From an uncultured Verrucomicrobia subdivision 3 bacterium (GTDB taxonomy: Bacteria > Verrucomicrobiota > Verrucomicrobiia > Limisphaerales > DASXHY01), in contig CALBZA010000073.1 in the NCBI GenBank assembly GCA_937890005.1, positions 1 to 64,000 on the forward strand: a stretch of DNA of 64,000 bases, in the 5' to 3' direction. A program made the translations under genes and the position numbers. Positions 21,512 through 29,188 of this stretch are shown piece after piece. The notes beneath the pieces are model-generated. The model was not told where the DNA came from. It did not search any database and saw nothing but the letters and a program-made list of their open reading frames with translations. Numbering within the stretch: the stretch's first letter is position 1; the number at the start of each line of letters is the position of its first letter.

Positions 21512-22036
21512 TTACGACGGCCGGGCGACAGACGTTCGTGTGCTCAGAATCGAATCGAGCACCGAAGTCCGCTGACCCGCCCTTTCAGAGAAGGTGTCGA
21601 TCGAATCGGGAACACTCGTCGCGTTGGCAGGAATCCGGCAGAGATAATCCAATCCGGCTGTTCTGGCCACTTGGCGCAGGTGGAGCTCCTTGAGGGAAGC
21701 CACATCCCACGCGCAGCGATCGTGGAACAGCCCGATCAGAGTGCCTTCCTTTCCGGCGCGTTTCGATGCCAGTCGATCCAGCCAGCGCTTGAACTCATCG
21801 TCGAAATCGCCGCGGCACGATGCAGCGATGATAATGCACTCGGCATTGAGCGACCTGCGAAACCATCTGCTGTCATCCGCGGCCCTCAAACTTCCCAGCA
21901 ACACCCACTCGCCCGCGGCGTTCCGGGCAAGTTCTTTGTGCTGGTTCATCAATTGGAGGAGATGCTGTCTTGCTTCAGGCGACTCGTAAATGACGACTGC
22001 GCCTTCACCGTCTGGTATGGGACTGTTGTTCGGCAT
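21512..22036 (-). CDS. Hypothetical protein of verrucomicrobial type
   Basis: A 174-residue protein; I start at the codon ending at 22036 (MPNNSPIPDGEGAVVIYES) because the upstream 17 codons are Pro/Arg-rich and non-conserved in look. The pattern AVVIYESPEARQHLLQLMN, then an ECIIIAASC...EFKRWLDRL region and a KEGTLIGLFHD strand, looks like a Rossmann-like alpha/beta protein family of unknown function in this phylum; that is from general impression. Convergent with gyrA, sharing adjacent stops without any terminator between them. Confidence 0.6.
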   Translation of the reverse strand: MPNNSPIPDGEGAVVIYESPEARQHLLQLMNQHKELARNAAGEWVLLGSLRAADDSRWFRRSLNAECIIIAASCRGDFDDEFKRWLDRLASKRAGKEGTLIGLFHDRCAWDVASLKELHLRQVARTAGLDYLCRIPANATSVPDSIDTFSERAGQRTSVLDSILSTRTSVARPS

Positions 22037-22214
22037 TTCAGGCCGCCGACACGGTTTGGTTGGTTGCAGCCGTTTGTGCGGCGGCATTCAGCTGCATGTT
22101 CACATTCGGCCTCGAATTCGCAAAATCAAGAGGCAACTACGTTCATTTAAGACGGGACATCGAGGTTGAACCGATGCCAGCGGCAGTTTTTTCAATTGGA
22201 GAATTGAAGGCGGC

Positions 22215-22922
22215 CTATGGCGAAAGCCGGTCGATCTGCCAGGTGCCGTCGGGCTTTTTCGTGTAGCAGAAGCGGTCGTGCAACCGGCTGGGGCGTCCCT
22301 GCCAGAACTCAACGCGTTCCGGCGACAGCACGAAACCGCCCCAGAATGGTGGCGTGGGGATTTCGTCGCCCGGATATTGCTCCTGCAGCTCTTTCCAGCG
22401 TTTTTCCAATATCTCGCGATTCGCGATGACTTCGCTTTGTCGTGAAGCCCAGGCGGCAAGACGGCTGCCCTTGGGACGGCTTCGGAAGTAGGCGTCGATT
22501 TCCGGGCGATCAAGCTGTTGAACCACTCCGGCGACACACACCTGACGTTCCTGATCAGGCCAGTAGAACGTCATGGCAGCATTGGGATTTTCTGTGAGCT
22601 CCCGTCCTTTGCGGCTGCCGTAGTTGGTGAAAAAAATGAAACCGCGCTGATCAACGCCCTTCAAAAGCACGATGCGTGCGGACGGGCGTCCTTCCTTGTC
22701 GGCGGTCGCGAGTGTGGCGGCGTTGACATCCATCGGCTCGGCGCCGGTGATCTGGAGGAGCGCCTTGTAGTTGCGAATCAGAAAGCGGCGCAGCCTGCCA
22801 GACCGGTTCACGCCTGCCGCCTGAGTGAACCACTTGTTGAATTGAGCGATCGGTTCGTTCTCAAGATCGGCGCGGCGGAGTCCTGCAAAATTGTATTCAC
22901 GACGAAGGTCGGCAATGGCCAT
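22215..22922 (-). CDS. pdxH: Pyridoxamine 5'-phosphate oxidase
   Basis: FMN enzyme that oxidises pyridoxine or pyridoxamine phosphate to pyridoxal phosphate, 235 residues. Visible: N-terminal MAIADLRREYNFAGLRRADLENEPIAQFNKWF, FMN-contact stretch GRPSARIVLLKGVDQRGFIFFTNYGSRKGREL, and the C-terminal SPERVEFWQGRPSRLHDRF with the substrate-binding RLHDR. Compared with the usual 210-220 residues, there is an extra loop of about 20 residues (GRLRRFLIRNYKALLQITGA) before ATLATAD. It would supply the cofactor used by GcvP, although the two are not linked. Confidence 0.95.
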   Translation of the reverse strand: MAIADLRREYNFAGLRRADLENEPIAQFNKWFTQAAGVNRSGRLRRFLIRNYKALLQITGAEPMDVNAATLATADKEGRPSARIVLLKGVDQRGFIFFTNYGSRKGRELTENPNAAMTFYWPDQERQVCVAGVVQQLDRPEIDAYFRSRPKGSRLAAWASRQSEVIANREILEKRWKELQEQYPGDEIPTPPFWGGFVLSPERVEFWQGRPSRLHDRFCYTKKPDGTWQIDRLSP

Positions 22923-23061
22923 AGCAGCGGAACTCTAAACGACGTTGATCGGACTGTCAGTAGTCGCGTGATCCACGATTTCTTCCGACGCCGGGAACGA
23001 ATGTGACCTGCCGGCTTGCGAACGGATGTCGGCGGAAGTAGAAAGAGGAAGTCATCGCGCC

Positions 23062-23430
23062 ATGAACTTCCTGCTCAACAAACGTCCTCTGACCCGGCTT
23101 CGTGTCGCCGCGGCGGTCGGCGTGGCGGTGCTTGCGGACGCTGTTCAATTCATGCTTGGGCCGTTCGGCTGGGCGGCGGCAGATCAGATCATCGATGTGC
23201 TCGCGATGATCCTCATCAGCCTGCTGGTTGGATTTCACATTTTCTTTCTGCCGACGTTTGTTGCGGAATTCATTCCGGGCATTGCGATGTTGCCAACCTG
23301 GACAGGATGTGTGTTGCTGGTGCTGGCTTATCGATGGAAACAGCAGGAGAGTCGCGGTCCGAATGAATCGTCCACCGTGCCGGATCCGCCCCGCGTTCCG
23401 CCGACGCGTTCCGACGTAATCGACATTTAA
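23062..23430 (+). CDS. Small integral membrane protein
   Basis: A 122-residue protein with three hydrophobic segments: about residues 14-32, 38-58 and 62-90. The start is the ATG at 23062 (MNFLLNKRPLTRLR), giving a positive-inside N-terminus; an upstream ATG at 23026 is possible. The C-terminus is Pro-rich and polar. No family is recognised beyond resemblance to small YkvA- or DUF-type membrane proteins. It ends 3 nt before the SGNH hydrolase ATG, so the two are probably one transcript. Confidence 0.68.
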   Translation: MNFLLNKRPLTRLRVAAAVGVAVLADAVQFMLGPFGWAAADQIIDVLAMILISLLVGFHIFFLPTFVAEFIPGIAMLPTWTGCVLLVLAYRWKQQESRGPNESSTVPDPPRVPPTRSDVIDI

Positions 23431-23433
23431 ATT

Positions 23434-24108
23434 ATGAAACGAATCCTGACTCTCGCTTTCTGCGCCTTGATTGCGCTCGGCTCCGCTTTCGCTGCGGACA
23501 CAAACCATAACTTTGCGGTTTGGGAGAAAGAGGTGCGGGAATTCGAATCGAGCGATCGCACCAATCCGCCGCCGAAGGGCGCGATTCTGTTTCTCGGTTC
23601 TTCGGGCATCCGGCTTTGGAAAACGCTCGCCGCGGATTTTCCGGAGCACAAGGTGATCGGTCGCGGAATTGGCGGCTGTGAGATCGTTGATTTGACCCAT
23701 TTCGCAGAGCGCGTCGTGTTTCCGTATGAACCGAAGATGATTGTCTTTCGCTGTGGCGGAAACGATCTGACGCGCAGGAAATCAGCGGAAGATGTCGCCG
23801 CCGACTTCAAGGAGTTCGTTGCGAAAGTGCATTCGCGTCTGCCGGATACCGAGATTGTCTTCCTGTCGTGGAATCCCACCATTCGCCGTTGGGATAACCG
23901 ACAGAAGGAAGCTGAGTTCAACCGGCTCGTGGAGCAATTCGCGGCGAAGGCTCCGCGCGTGAAATATGTCGAAACCACCGATCTTTTTCTGAACGCGGAA
24001 GGAAAGCCAAAGGCCGAACTTTTGGCTGAGGACAAACTTCACTTCAGTGCGGAAGGTTACCGGGTGTTGACGAAGCGGGTGCTGCCCATTTTGCCGGCGT
24101 CAAAGTAA
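23434..24108 (+). CDS. Exported SGNH/GDSL-family hydrolase
   Basis: A 224-residue exported esterase-like enzyme with a signal peptide (cleavage near Ala 21). The SGNH blocks are: block I FLGSSGIRLW (GSS in place of GDS, nucleophile Ser about 57), block II GIGGCEI, block III RCGGNDL, and block V DKLHFSAEGY with the catalytic Asp and His. This is the small acetylhydrolase-like branch common in planctomycetes and Verrucomicrobia. Substrate unknown; sugar-ester or platelet-activating-factor-like acetyl esters are usual for the group. Confidence 0.9.
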   Translation: MKRILTLAFCALIALGSAFAADTNHNFAVWEKEVREFESSDRTNPPPKGAILFLGSSGIRLWKTLAADFPEHKVIGRGIGGCEIVDLTHFAERVVFPYEPKMIVFRCGGNDLTRRKSAEDVAADFKEFVAKVHSRLPDTEIVFLSWNPTIRRWDNRQKEAEFNRLVEQFAAKAPRVKYVETTDLFLNAEGKPKAELLAEDKLHFSAEGYRVLTKRVLPILPASK

Positions 24109-24211
24109 CGCTGTCCACACGGACGACTTTTTCCTGATCGGTAAATAGTACTGTGCGAAGCGGTGAGTCGAGCACGGTCATTACATCAATTGGCGGCCAA
24201 CAAAAGGAATC

Positions 24212-24559
24212 ATGAGCACATCAGGAGTCGTTCATAGCACGTTGGCAGAAGCGCTGTCGAAAGGTCCGCCGCCTTCAGGCAATCTGGCTATTCCGATCTT
24301 TTCACGCGGAACTCTGGCGGTGGAACTGTATGCGCCAATCGGTCACGATCCGCAGAAACCGCACAGTCGGGATGAGATTTATTTCGTCGCGCGGGGTCGA
24401 GGCTGGTTCTTTACGGGAGATGACCGCGTTCCGGTTGAGTCGGGATCTTTTCTCTTTGTTCCGGCCGGACAGCCGCATCATTTTGAGAGCTTTTCTTCCG
24501 ACTTCGTGGTTTGGGTCATCTTCTACGGACCCGAAGGAGGCGAACAGAATGTCGCCTGA
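24212..24559 (+). CDS. Cupin-domain protein
   Basis: A 115-residue single cupin barrel. Cupin motif 1 is visible as PHSRDEIYFVARGRGWFFTGDD and motif 2 as GSFLFVPAGQPHHFESF, with His, Glu and His residues suited to hold a metal. The last 11 nt overlap the start of the methyltransferase gene, with a GGAGG ribosome site for it inside this gene. Role unknown; cupins of this kind are often small-molecule binding or dioxygenase-like. Confidence 0.87.
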   Translation: MSTSGVVHSTLAEALSKGPPPSGNLAIPIFSRGTLAVELYAPIGHDPQKPHSRDEIYFVARGRGWFFTGDDRVPVESGSFLFVPAGQPHHFESFSSDFVVWVIFYGPEGGEQNVA

Positions 24560-25220
24560 ATCCAATCAGGGGCTGGTGGAGTATTACGCGCGGCGAGCTG
24601 CGGAATATGAAACGATTTTCAGCAGACCCGAACGGCAGGAAGATTTGGGCATTCTGCGTGGTTGGATCGGAGATGCTTTTTCCGGAATGAACATTCTCGA
24701 GATTGCATGTGGCACGGGTTACTGGACGGAAGTGATTTCCCGGACTGCGAAATCTGTTCTGGCGACCGACGTCAATGAGGAAACCCTGGCGATCGCACGG
24801 AGCAAGGGGATGAATTCGGCAAAAGTTCGGTTTCAGAAGGAGAACGCCTTGTCATTGCTGCATCTGGTGAATCAACGCTTCAATGCTGGTTTTGCGGGTT
24901 TCTGGTGGTCGCACCTGCCGATGCGCGGAGTTCGCGATTTTTTGAATGGATTTCATTCCGCTCTTCAGCCCGGAGCGCTGGTTTGTTTCATCGACAATCG
25001 ATTTGTGGAAGGCAGCAGCACACCGATCTCCCGAAGGGATTCGGAGGGCAACACGTTTCAGATGCGCCGACTTTCTGACGGCAGTGTTCATGAAGTGCTG
25101 AAAAATTTTCCGGACGAAGGCCGGCTGAGGTCCAGCCTGAGCGGTCTCGCAACTGAGCTGGAGGTTCGATGGCTCCGTTACTACTGGCTTCTGAGCTATC
25201 GGGCGTGCGATGCTGCATGA
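24549..25220 (+). CDS. SAM-dependent methyltransferase, class I
   Basis: A 223-residue methyltransferase starting at the ATG at 24549, which has GGAGG 8 nt upstream within the cupin gene. Motif I is MNILEIACGTGYWTEVISR, with VLATDVNEETL as the acidic end of strand 2 and NALSLLHL after it. The later YYWLLSYRA end is typical of small ubiE-like enzymes acting on small molecules. Translationally coupled to the cupin protein, suggesting a joint pathway. Substrate not predictable. Confidence 0.87.
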   Translation: MSPESNQGLVEYYARRAAEYETIFSRPERQEDLGILRGWIGDAFSGMNILEIACGTGYWTEVISRTAKSVLATDVNEETLAIARSKGMNSAKVRFQKENALSLLHLVNQRFNAGFAGFWWSHLPMRGVRDFLNGFHSALQPGALVCFIDNRFVEGSSTPISRRDSEGNTFQMRRLSDGSVHEVLKNFPDEGRLRSSLSGLATELEVRWLRYYWLLSYRACDAA

Positions 25221-25431
25221 TGTTTTAGCAGTAAGGAATTTCGACGCGAGACAGAGATCGAATCCAAGGAATTGGGTGGAAGCGGAAAGTGAAGTCCGAA
25301 GGACAATCCTTTTGAGGATTGAGCGATAGGAGCTTTCTGAGACTGGCTCAGATCAGACGATCTACGACGCGATTTTGGACCGGAAAACCAAGCCAGGAAT
25401 AAGACATTCCGAAGGGGGAGTTGAAAAAAAG

Positions 25432-25507
<76 letters not shown>

Positions 25508-25629
25508 AGCCAAGGGCGCAATATTGAACTTGGCTTTGACTCTGAACGCAAGAGCGATTTGAAAATTTCCTCACCGTTGCACACTTTTCTCGTGTGCGCA
25601 TTTTTTCTTCCCGCTGCATCCCTTGGGAC

Positions 25630-26010
25630 TCAAACCGAAGAGCGCGGTTGCGTGGCATGAAGATGCTCGAACAGTTCGACCGGTACTCGGGCGAGTTCGG
25701 GAGGATTCAGGAAAAAACAGAAACGCGATGCGCCGGCTTCGATGATGTCATACTGCGTCAGCCGATGTGACGCGACCGATTTTCCATTCACCTGGGTGCC
25801 GTTGCTGGATTCCAGATCGACGAGAATGAAGTCTGTATTCTCCCTATCGATCATGAAATGACTGCGTGAAAGTGAATCATCTTCGACAAACGCTTCGACA
25901 AGATCTCCCCGTCCGACGACAAGCGGCCGGTCGGTCGTGCGCCAGCATTCCAAAGGGGTGCCGTCGAAAGCGATTCTGCAGAGGTAACCGGCCTTGGGTT
26001 CGGTGTTCAT
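25630..26010 (-). CDS. FHA-domain protein
   Basis: A 126-residue, single-domain forkhead-associated protein that should bind phosphothreonine peptides. Key residues are in PLVVGRGDLVEAFVEDDSLSRSHFMI (Arg of GRG, Ser of SRSH) and VDLESSNGTQVNG. The start is the ATG whose codon ends at 26010; the frame continues to an upstream TTG. A 7-bp hairpin sits directly before the ATG. No kinase or phosphatase gene is adjacent, so its partner lies elsewhere. Confidence 0.9.
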   Translation of the reverse strand: MNTEPKAGYLCRIAFDGTPLECWRTTDRPLVVGRGDLVEAFVEDDSLSRSHFMIDRENTDFILVDLESSNGTQVNGKSVASHRLTQYDIIEAGASRFCFFLNPPELARVPVELFEHLHATQPRSSV

Positions 26011-26037
26011 AAAGGTCCTCAAGGTGGGAAGACCTTT
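26008..26037 (-). promoter_or_regulatory. Hairpin abutting the FHA start codon
   Basis: Read on the minus strand, AAAGGTC pairs with GACCTTT across a 13-nt loop and the second arm ends exactly at the ATG. The only ribosome-site-like bases (TTGAGGA) straddle the loop and stem, so folding would limit initiation. It could also be the weak terminator of the small-protein pair upstream. Confidence 0.45.
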
Positions 26038-26093
26038 GAACCGGGAAAGAGGTTACAATACTTCGCCGCGTTGTCTGTCAGCCGCGCGAAGGG

Positions 26094-26240
26094 TCAGGAA
26101 CTGAGCAGATGCAGGAGGGTGCCTGAGGCGGCAAGGACCAGGAGAGCCCAAAAGAGGCTGCGATACAGGCGGGCTTCGTTGTGAACTGATGCGAGCTGTT
26201 CCCGCAGCTGCGTCTGCCGAACTTGTTCTTCCTCGGTCAT
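26094..26240 (-). CDS. 48-residue single-pass membrane protein
   Basis: Reads MTEEEQVRQTQLREQLAS then an amphipathic helix and one membrane segment LFWALLVLAASGTLLHLL at the C-terminus: a tail-anchored layout. Its ATG lies 2 nt after the stop of the 58-residue gene, implying coupled translation. No family recognised. The charged N-terminal helix with a C-terminal anchor suggests a small accessory subunit of a membrane complex, which is inference. Confidence 0.55.
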   Translation of the reverse strand: MTEEEQVRQTQLREQLASVHNEARLYRSLFWALLVLAASGTLLHLLSS

Positions 26241-26242
26241 GA

Positions 26243-26419
26243 TCAATCCGCCAGGACGAGGCGCATGACAAAGGCAACTTCCATAAACAGGACAACGAGC
26301 ATGGCGGCATCCCACGCGCGGAATGGAGTCTCATTGTGGTGATTCACCGGCGCAAGGGTGGCGAGATAAAAGTTCGTTTCCTGTCCGTTGGCGGGAGGCT
26401 GGGCGGCGACTGCTTTCAT
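26243..26419 (-). CDS. 58-residue single-pass membrane protein
   Basis: Reads MKAVAAQPPANGQE, a polar stretch, then one membrane segment (AMLVVLFMEVAFVMRLVLA). Stop and next ATG are 2 nt apart (TGATCATG). The ribosome site is weak, so the exact start is uncertain. It is divergent from the DUF2959 lipoprotein gene, with about 105 nt for two promoters. No family recognised. Confidence 0.5.
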   Translation of the reverse strand: MKAVAAQPPANGQETNFYLATLAPVNHHNETPFRAWDAAMLVVLFMEVAFVMRLVLAD

Positions 26420-26523
26420 GGTTGGTTCAAAAGCAAGCTCCGGGCCTGTCGGGACCCGGCTGGCAATAAACCCCATTCCGGATTTCAACGAATCCTGTTT
26501 TAACGATGCAAAAAGAGTCGCCA

Positions 26524-27243
26524 ATGAAATCCAAGCTTCAAAACTGGTCGGGTCGCGCAGCGATGCTCCTGATGCTGGCCACGGTCGTGTCCGGTTGCAG
26601 CACAGTGGGGTACAAAACGGGAGACGAAACGTCTGCAAGCCTGGAACGGGCGAGTCGTTGCGTGGCACGGGAAACCGAGGAATTGAACGCGACCATCAGT
26701 TCGCTCGCGCAGTTGGTGAGCAGCCCGGCCGCCGACCTGAAGCCTCAATTCAATGTTTACCGGGCGTCGCGCAATCGCTTGGTGGATGCAGTGGGAGAAA
26801 CGGATCGCGCCATTGCCAGGCTACGACGGGAAAGCGCGAGCTATCTGGCTTCGTGGAATGAAGAGATCGCCGCGATGAACTATCAGGTGATTCGTGATGC
26901 CAGTGAAGCCCGCCGCAGCGCAGTCAGCAATCAGGTGGAAGCCGTTTGCGCCCGTTACGCCGAAGCGCAGGCAGTGGTGAGACCGTTTATCGATTATTTC
27001 ACCGACCTGGAACGGAGCATTGGAACGGATTTGACTCTGGATGGGCTCGCTTCGGCCAGTGAAGTGGTGCGACGGGCCGAGGAAAACACGCGCAAAGTTC
27101 AAGCCGCATTGGAGCAGCTTTCGACCGAACTGGCGGTTTGCAGTGCGAAATTGTCCACGGTCACCCGCGAAACGCCCATTGTTTCCACAAGAGTGGATTT
27201 CGATGGCAAGCCCCAGGCGAAAGCTGCTTCGAACGTTCAGTAA
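26524..27243 (+). CDS. DUF2959-like lipoprotein
   Basis: A 239-residue lipoprotein: basic start MKSKLQNWSGR, hydrophobic segment, lipobox VVSGC, then a long helical, coiled-coil-prone body. The order of segments (RNRLVDAVGETDRAIARLRRESASYLASWNEEIAAMNYQVIRDASEARRSAV and the later FIDYFTDLERSIGTDLTLDGLASA) resembles the DUF2959 family of periplasmic lipoproteins of unknown function. An ATG 18 nt upstream is also possible. It converges with a small hypothetical gene, with stops one base apart. Confidence 0.78.
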   Translation: MKSKLQNWSGRAAMLLMLATVVSGCSTVGYKTGDETSASLERASRCVARETEELNATISSLAQLVSSPAADLKPQFNVYRASRNRLVDAVGETDRAIARLRRESASYLASWNEEIAAMNYQVIRDASEARRSAVSNQVEAVCARYAEAQAVVRPFIDYFTDLERSIGTDLTLDGLASASEVVRRAEENTRKVQAALEQLSTELAVCSAKLSTVTRETPIVSTRVDFDGKPQAKAASNVQ

Positions 27244-27244
27244 A

Positions 27245-27505
27245 TCAGTTTTCGTTCCGGCTGCGGCGACGGAGCCGGGACATGATGATGCTGGCCAGGG
27301 TTGATCTGAGCAGCGCGTGAGCTTTTGCCAGCGCGTCGTCCAGGCGCGCGCATTCTTCCAGTTCCGCTTCATCCAGAGGGTTTTGTCCGGTGATGATGCC
27401 GGCCGCTTTGCAGCAATCTTCGCGCATCGCTTCGATCTGTGAAGCAATGCGGGCGGTGCGTCCTATCGGTAAAACAGCTTTCGTCTTTTTGGCTTTAATG
27501 CTCAC
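27245..27505 (-). CDS. Small helical hypothetical protein
   Basis: About 86 residues from a GTG whose codon ends at 27505 (VSIKAKKTKAVLPIG); an upstream ATG at 27556 would add 17 residues. It is helical and charged, with two Cys in REDCCKAAG and a basic tail SRLRRRSRNEN. No signal peptide, no recognised family, weak ribosome site. It converges on the DUF2959 gene. I consider it possible rather than proven. Confidence 0.42.
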   Translation of the reverse strand: MSIKAKKTKAVLPIGRTARIASQIEAMREDCCKAAGIITGQNPLDEAELEECARLDDALAKAHALLRSTLASIIMSRLRRRSRNEN

Positions 27506-27693
27506 GCAATCAAACTGGAACGAAGCGAATGCGATGTCATTCGGAGCGGAACGCAAATTGTCCTCAGTGTTTGTCTGACACGCGGGTAGGGGAATGGACT
27601 AAGGAATGTTTCGGGGAAAAGGAAGAATGGAATGCCGATTTCGATAAAGTTATGGCATGCTTCGTGCCGTTGCAGACCTGAATTCGGGTAATT

Positions 27694-28464
27694 ATGAGAA
27701 CCATTAACCCACACATAATCAGAATGTTGCATTTTACGTGGCTCGCGGCTCTGCTGCTTTCAGCGGCGGTGAGTGGTTCCGCGGCGGAACAAATCTTGCC
27801 GATTCTCGTCACCCGGAGCGGAACCTACACCAACGTGACGGTGACCACGAAAAACAAGGATTACGTGTTCATTCTTCATGCCGCCGGCATGGCGAACATC
27901 CGGATTCAGGATCTCTCAGAGGAAGCCCAGGAGGAACTCGGTTATGTGCAACGTCCTGAGAAAAAGAACATCGCTGGAGCGCAGGAAGTGTTTGCGAAGG
28001 AACTTCTGCCTGCGATGGAATCCAAGTTGAAACCGATCGAGGCGGCCGTGGATGAACAGTTCAACCTCAAGTTGTCAGAGGTCAAATTAAGTCCCGCGGC
28101 GCTCTGGATCGCAGCCGGCGTTCTGCTCCTGTTTCACCTCTTCTATTCCTATTGCTGTCATCTGATCACCATCAAATCGAAAAGGGCGCCCACGATTCTC
28201 GCCTGGTTGCCAGTTCTGCAATCGATTCCGCTTCTTCGCGCGGCGGAAATGTCGGCCTGGTGGTTCCTCCTGCTCTGGTTTCCCCTCGTTCCGATTGTAT
28301 GGGCCTTCAAGATTGTCAAAGCCCGCGGCATGAACGTGTTCGTCGCGATCGCGCTTCTGCTGCCGGTCACGAACGTTTTCGCGTTCCTGTATTTGGCGTT
28401 CGCGAAGGAAGCTCCGCCGAAGGACGCGCCGCGCTATCAGAGCATGTCGCTTCAGACGGCGTGA
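27694..28464 (+). CDS. Exported/membrane protein with DUF5684-like C-terminus
   Basis: 256 residues: signal peptide (about 1-31), a short periplasmic strand-rich part (ILPILVTRSGTYTNVTVTTKNKDY), a helical linker, then four hydrophobic segments from about residue 138 onward. The membrane part (ILAWLPVLQSIPLLRAAEMSAWWFLLLWFPLVPIVWAFKIVKARG and LLPVTNVFAFLYLAFA) has the layout of DUF5684, small four-helix membrane domains. A second ATG at 27724 is possible. Its last 98 nt overlap the end of the response-regulator gene on the other strand. Confidence 0.78.
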   Translation: MRTINPHIIRMLHFTWLAALLLSAAVSGSAAEQILPILVTRSGTYTNVTVTTKNKDYVFILHAAGMANIRIQDLSEEAQEELGYVQRPEKKNIAGAQEVFAKELLPAMESKLKPIEAAVDEQFNLKLSEVKLSPAALWIAAGVLLLFHLFYSYCCHLITIKSKRAPTILAWLPVLQSIPLLRAAEMSAWWFLLLWFPLVPIVWAFKIVKARGMNVFVAIALLLPVTNVFAFLYLAFAKEAPPKDAPRYQSMSLQTA

Positions 28465-29188
28465 CCTTCATTTGCCGTCCAGCTTCGTCATTCGAACTCA
28501 ACTTGTAGCCGACACCGTGGACGGTGAGCAGCAGTTTCGGTTCGGCGCCGTTGTCGCCAAGTTTCTTCCGCAGCTGAACGATCACCTGGTCCAGCGTGCG
28601 CGTGGTGCCGAAGTAATTGTATCCCCAGACCTCATTCAACAAACGATCGCGGGAAAGCACCTCGCCGCGGTGGCTGTCAAAGAACTGAAGGAGCTTCAGT
28701 TCCTTTGCGGTGAGATCTTCGACCAGGCCGGGGCGGCGGATCTGAAATGATTTGGGGTCAATCTCCGCGTCTCCGAGTGCGAAGCGCGCGGTGTCATCCT
28801 GATCGGAAGCCGGTTTCGTGGCGCTGGCCCGGCGCAGCAAGGCATGAATCCTCGCAAGCAGTTCCCGGACTCCGAACGGTTTGGTTACGTAATCATCCGC
28901 GCCAAGATCAAGGCCAACGACCTTGTCGATCTCCTGGCCTTTTGCCGTAAGCATGAGGATCGGCGCTGAAAATTTCTGCGCTCGCAGCTGTCGGCAGATG
29001 TCGTAGCCGCTCAGTCCGGGAAGCATGACGTCCAGAATCACGAGCGCCGGTTGATGGCTGGCGATCGATTCCAGTGCCTTGTCACCCCGGCTGCAGGAAC
29101 ACACCTGGTATCCCTCCGACTGAAGCACTTCCTCCAGGCCGAGCCGGATGCTTGGGTCATCTTCGACAACCAGAATTTTCTCTTTCAT
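28367..29188 (-). CDS. OmpR/PhoB-family response regulator
   Basis: 273 residues: receiver domain with acidic pocket VVEDD (10-11), phosphorylated Asp 53 (VILDVMLPG), Thr about 81 and Lys 103 (VTKPFG), then a winged-helix DNA-binding domain (FQIRRPGLVEDLTAKELKLLQFF through TRTLDQVIVQLRKKLGDNG and LLLTVHGVGYKL). It overlaps the kinase gene upstream by 4 nt. After the normal family end near residue 232 there is a polar tail of some 40 residues that runs antisense into the DUF5684-like gene. Confidence 0.95.
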   Translation of the reverse strand: MKEKILVVEDDPSIRLGLEEVLQSEGYQVCSCSRGDKALESIASHQPALVILDVMLPGLSGYDICRQLRAQKFSAPILMLTAKGQEIDKVVGLDLGADDYVTKPFGVRELLARIHALLRRASATKPASDQDDTARFALGDAEIDPKSFQIRRPGLVEDLTAKELKLLQFFDSHRGEVLSRDRLLNEVWGYNYFGTTRTLDQVIVQLRKKLGDNGAEPKLLLTVHGVGYKLSSNDEAGRQMKVTPSEATCSDSAARPSAELPSRTPNTGTRKRS

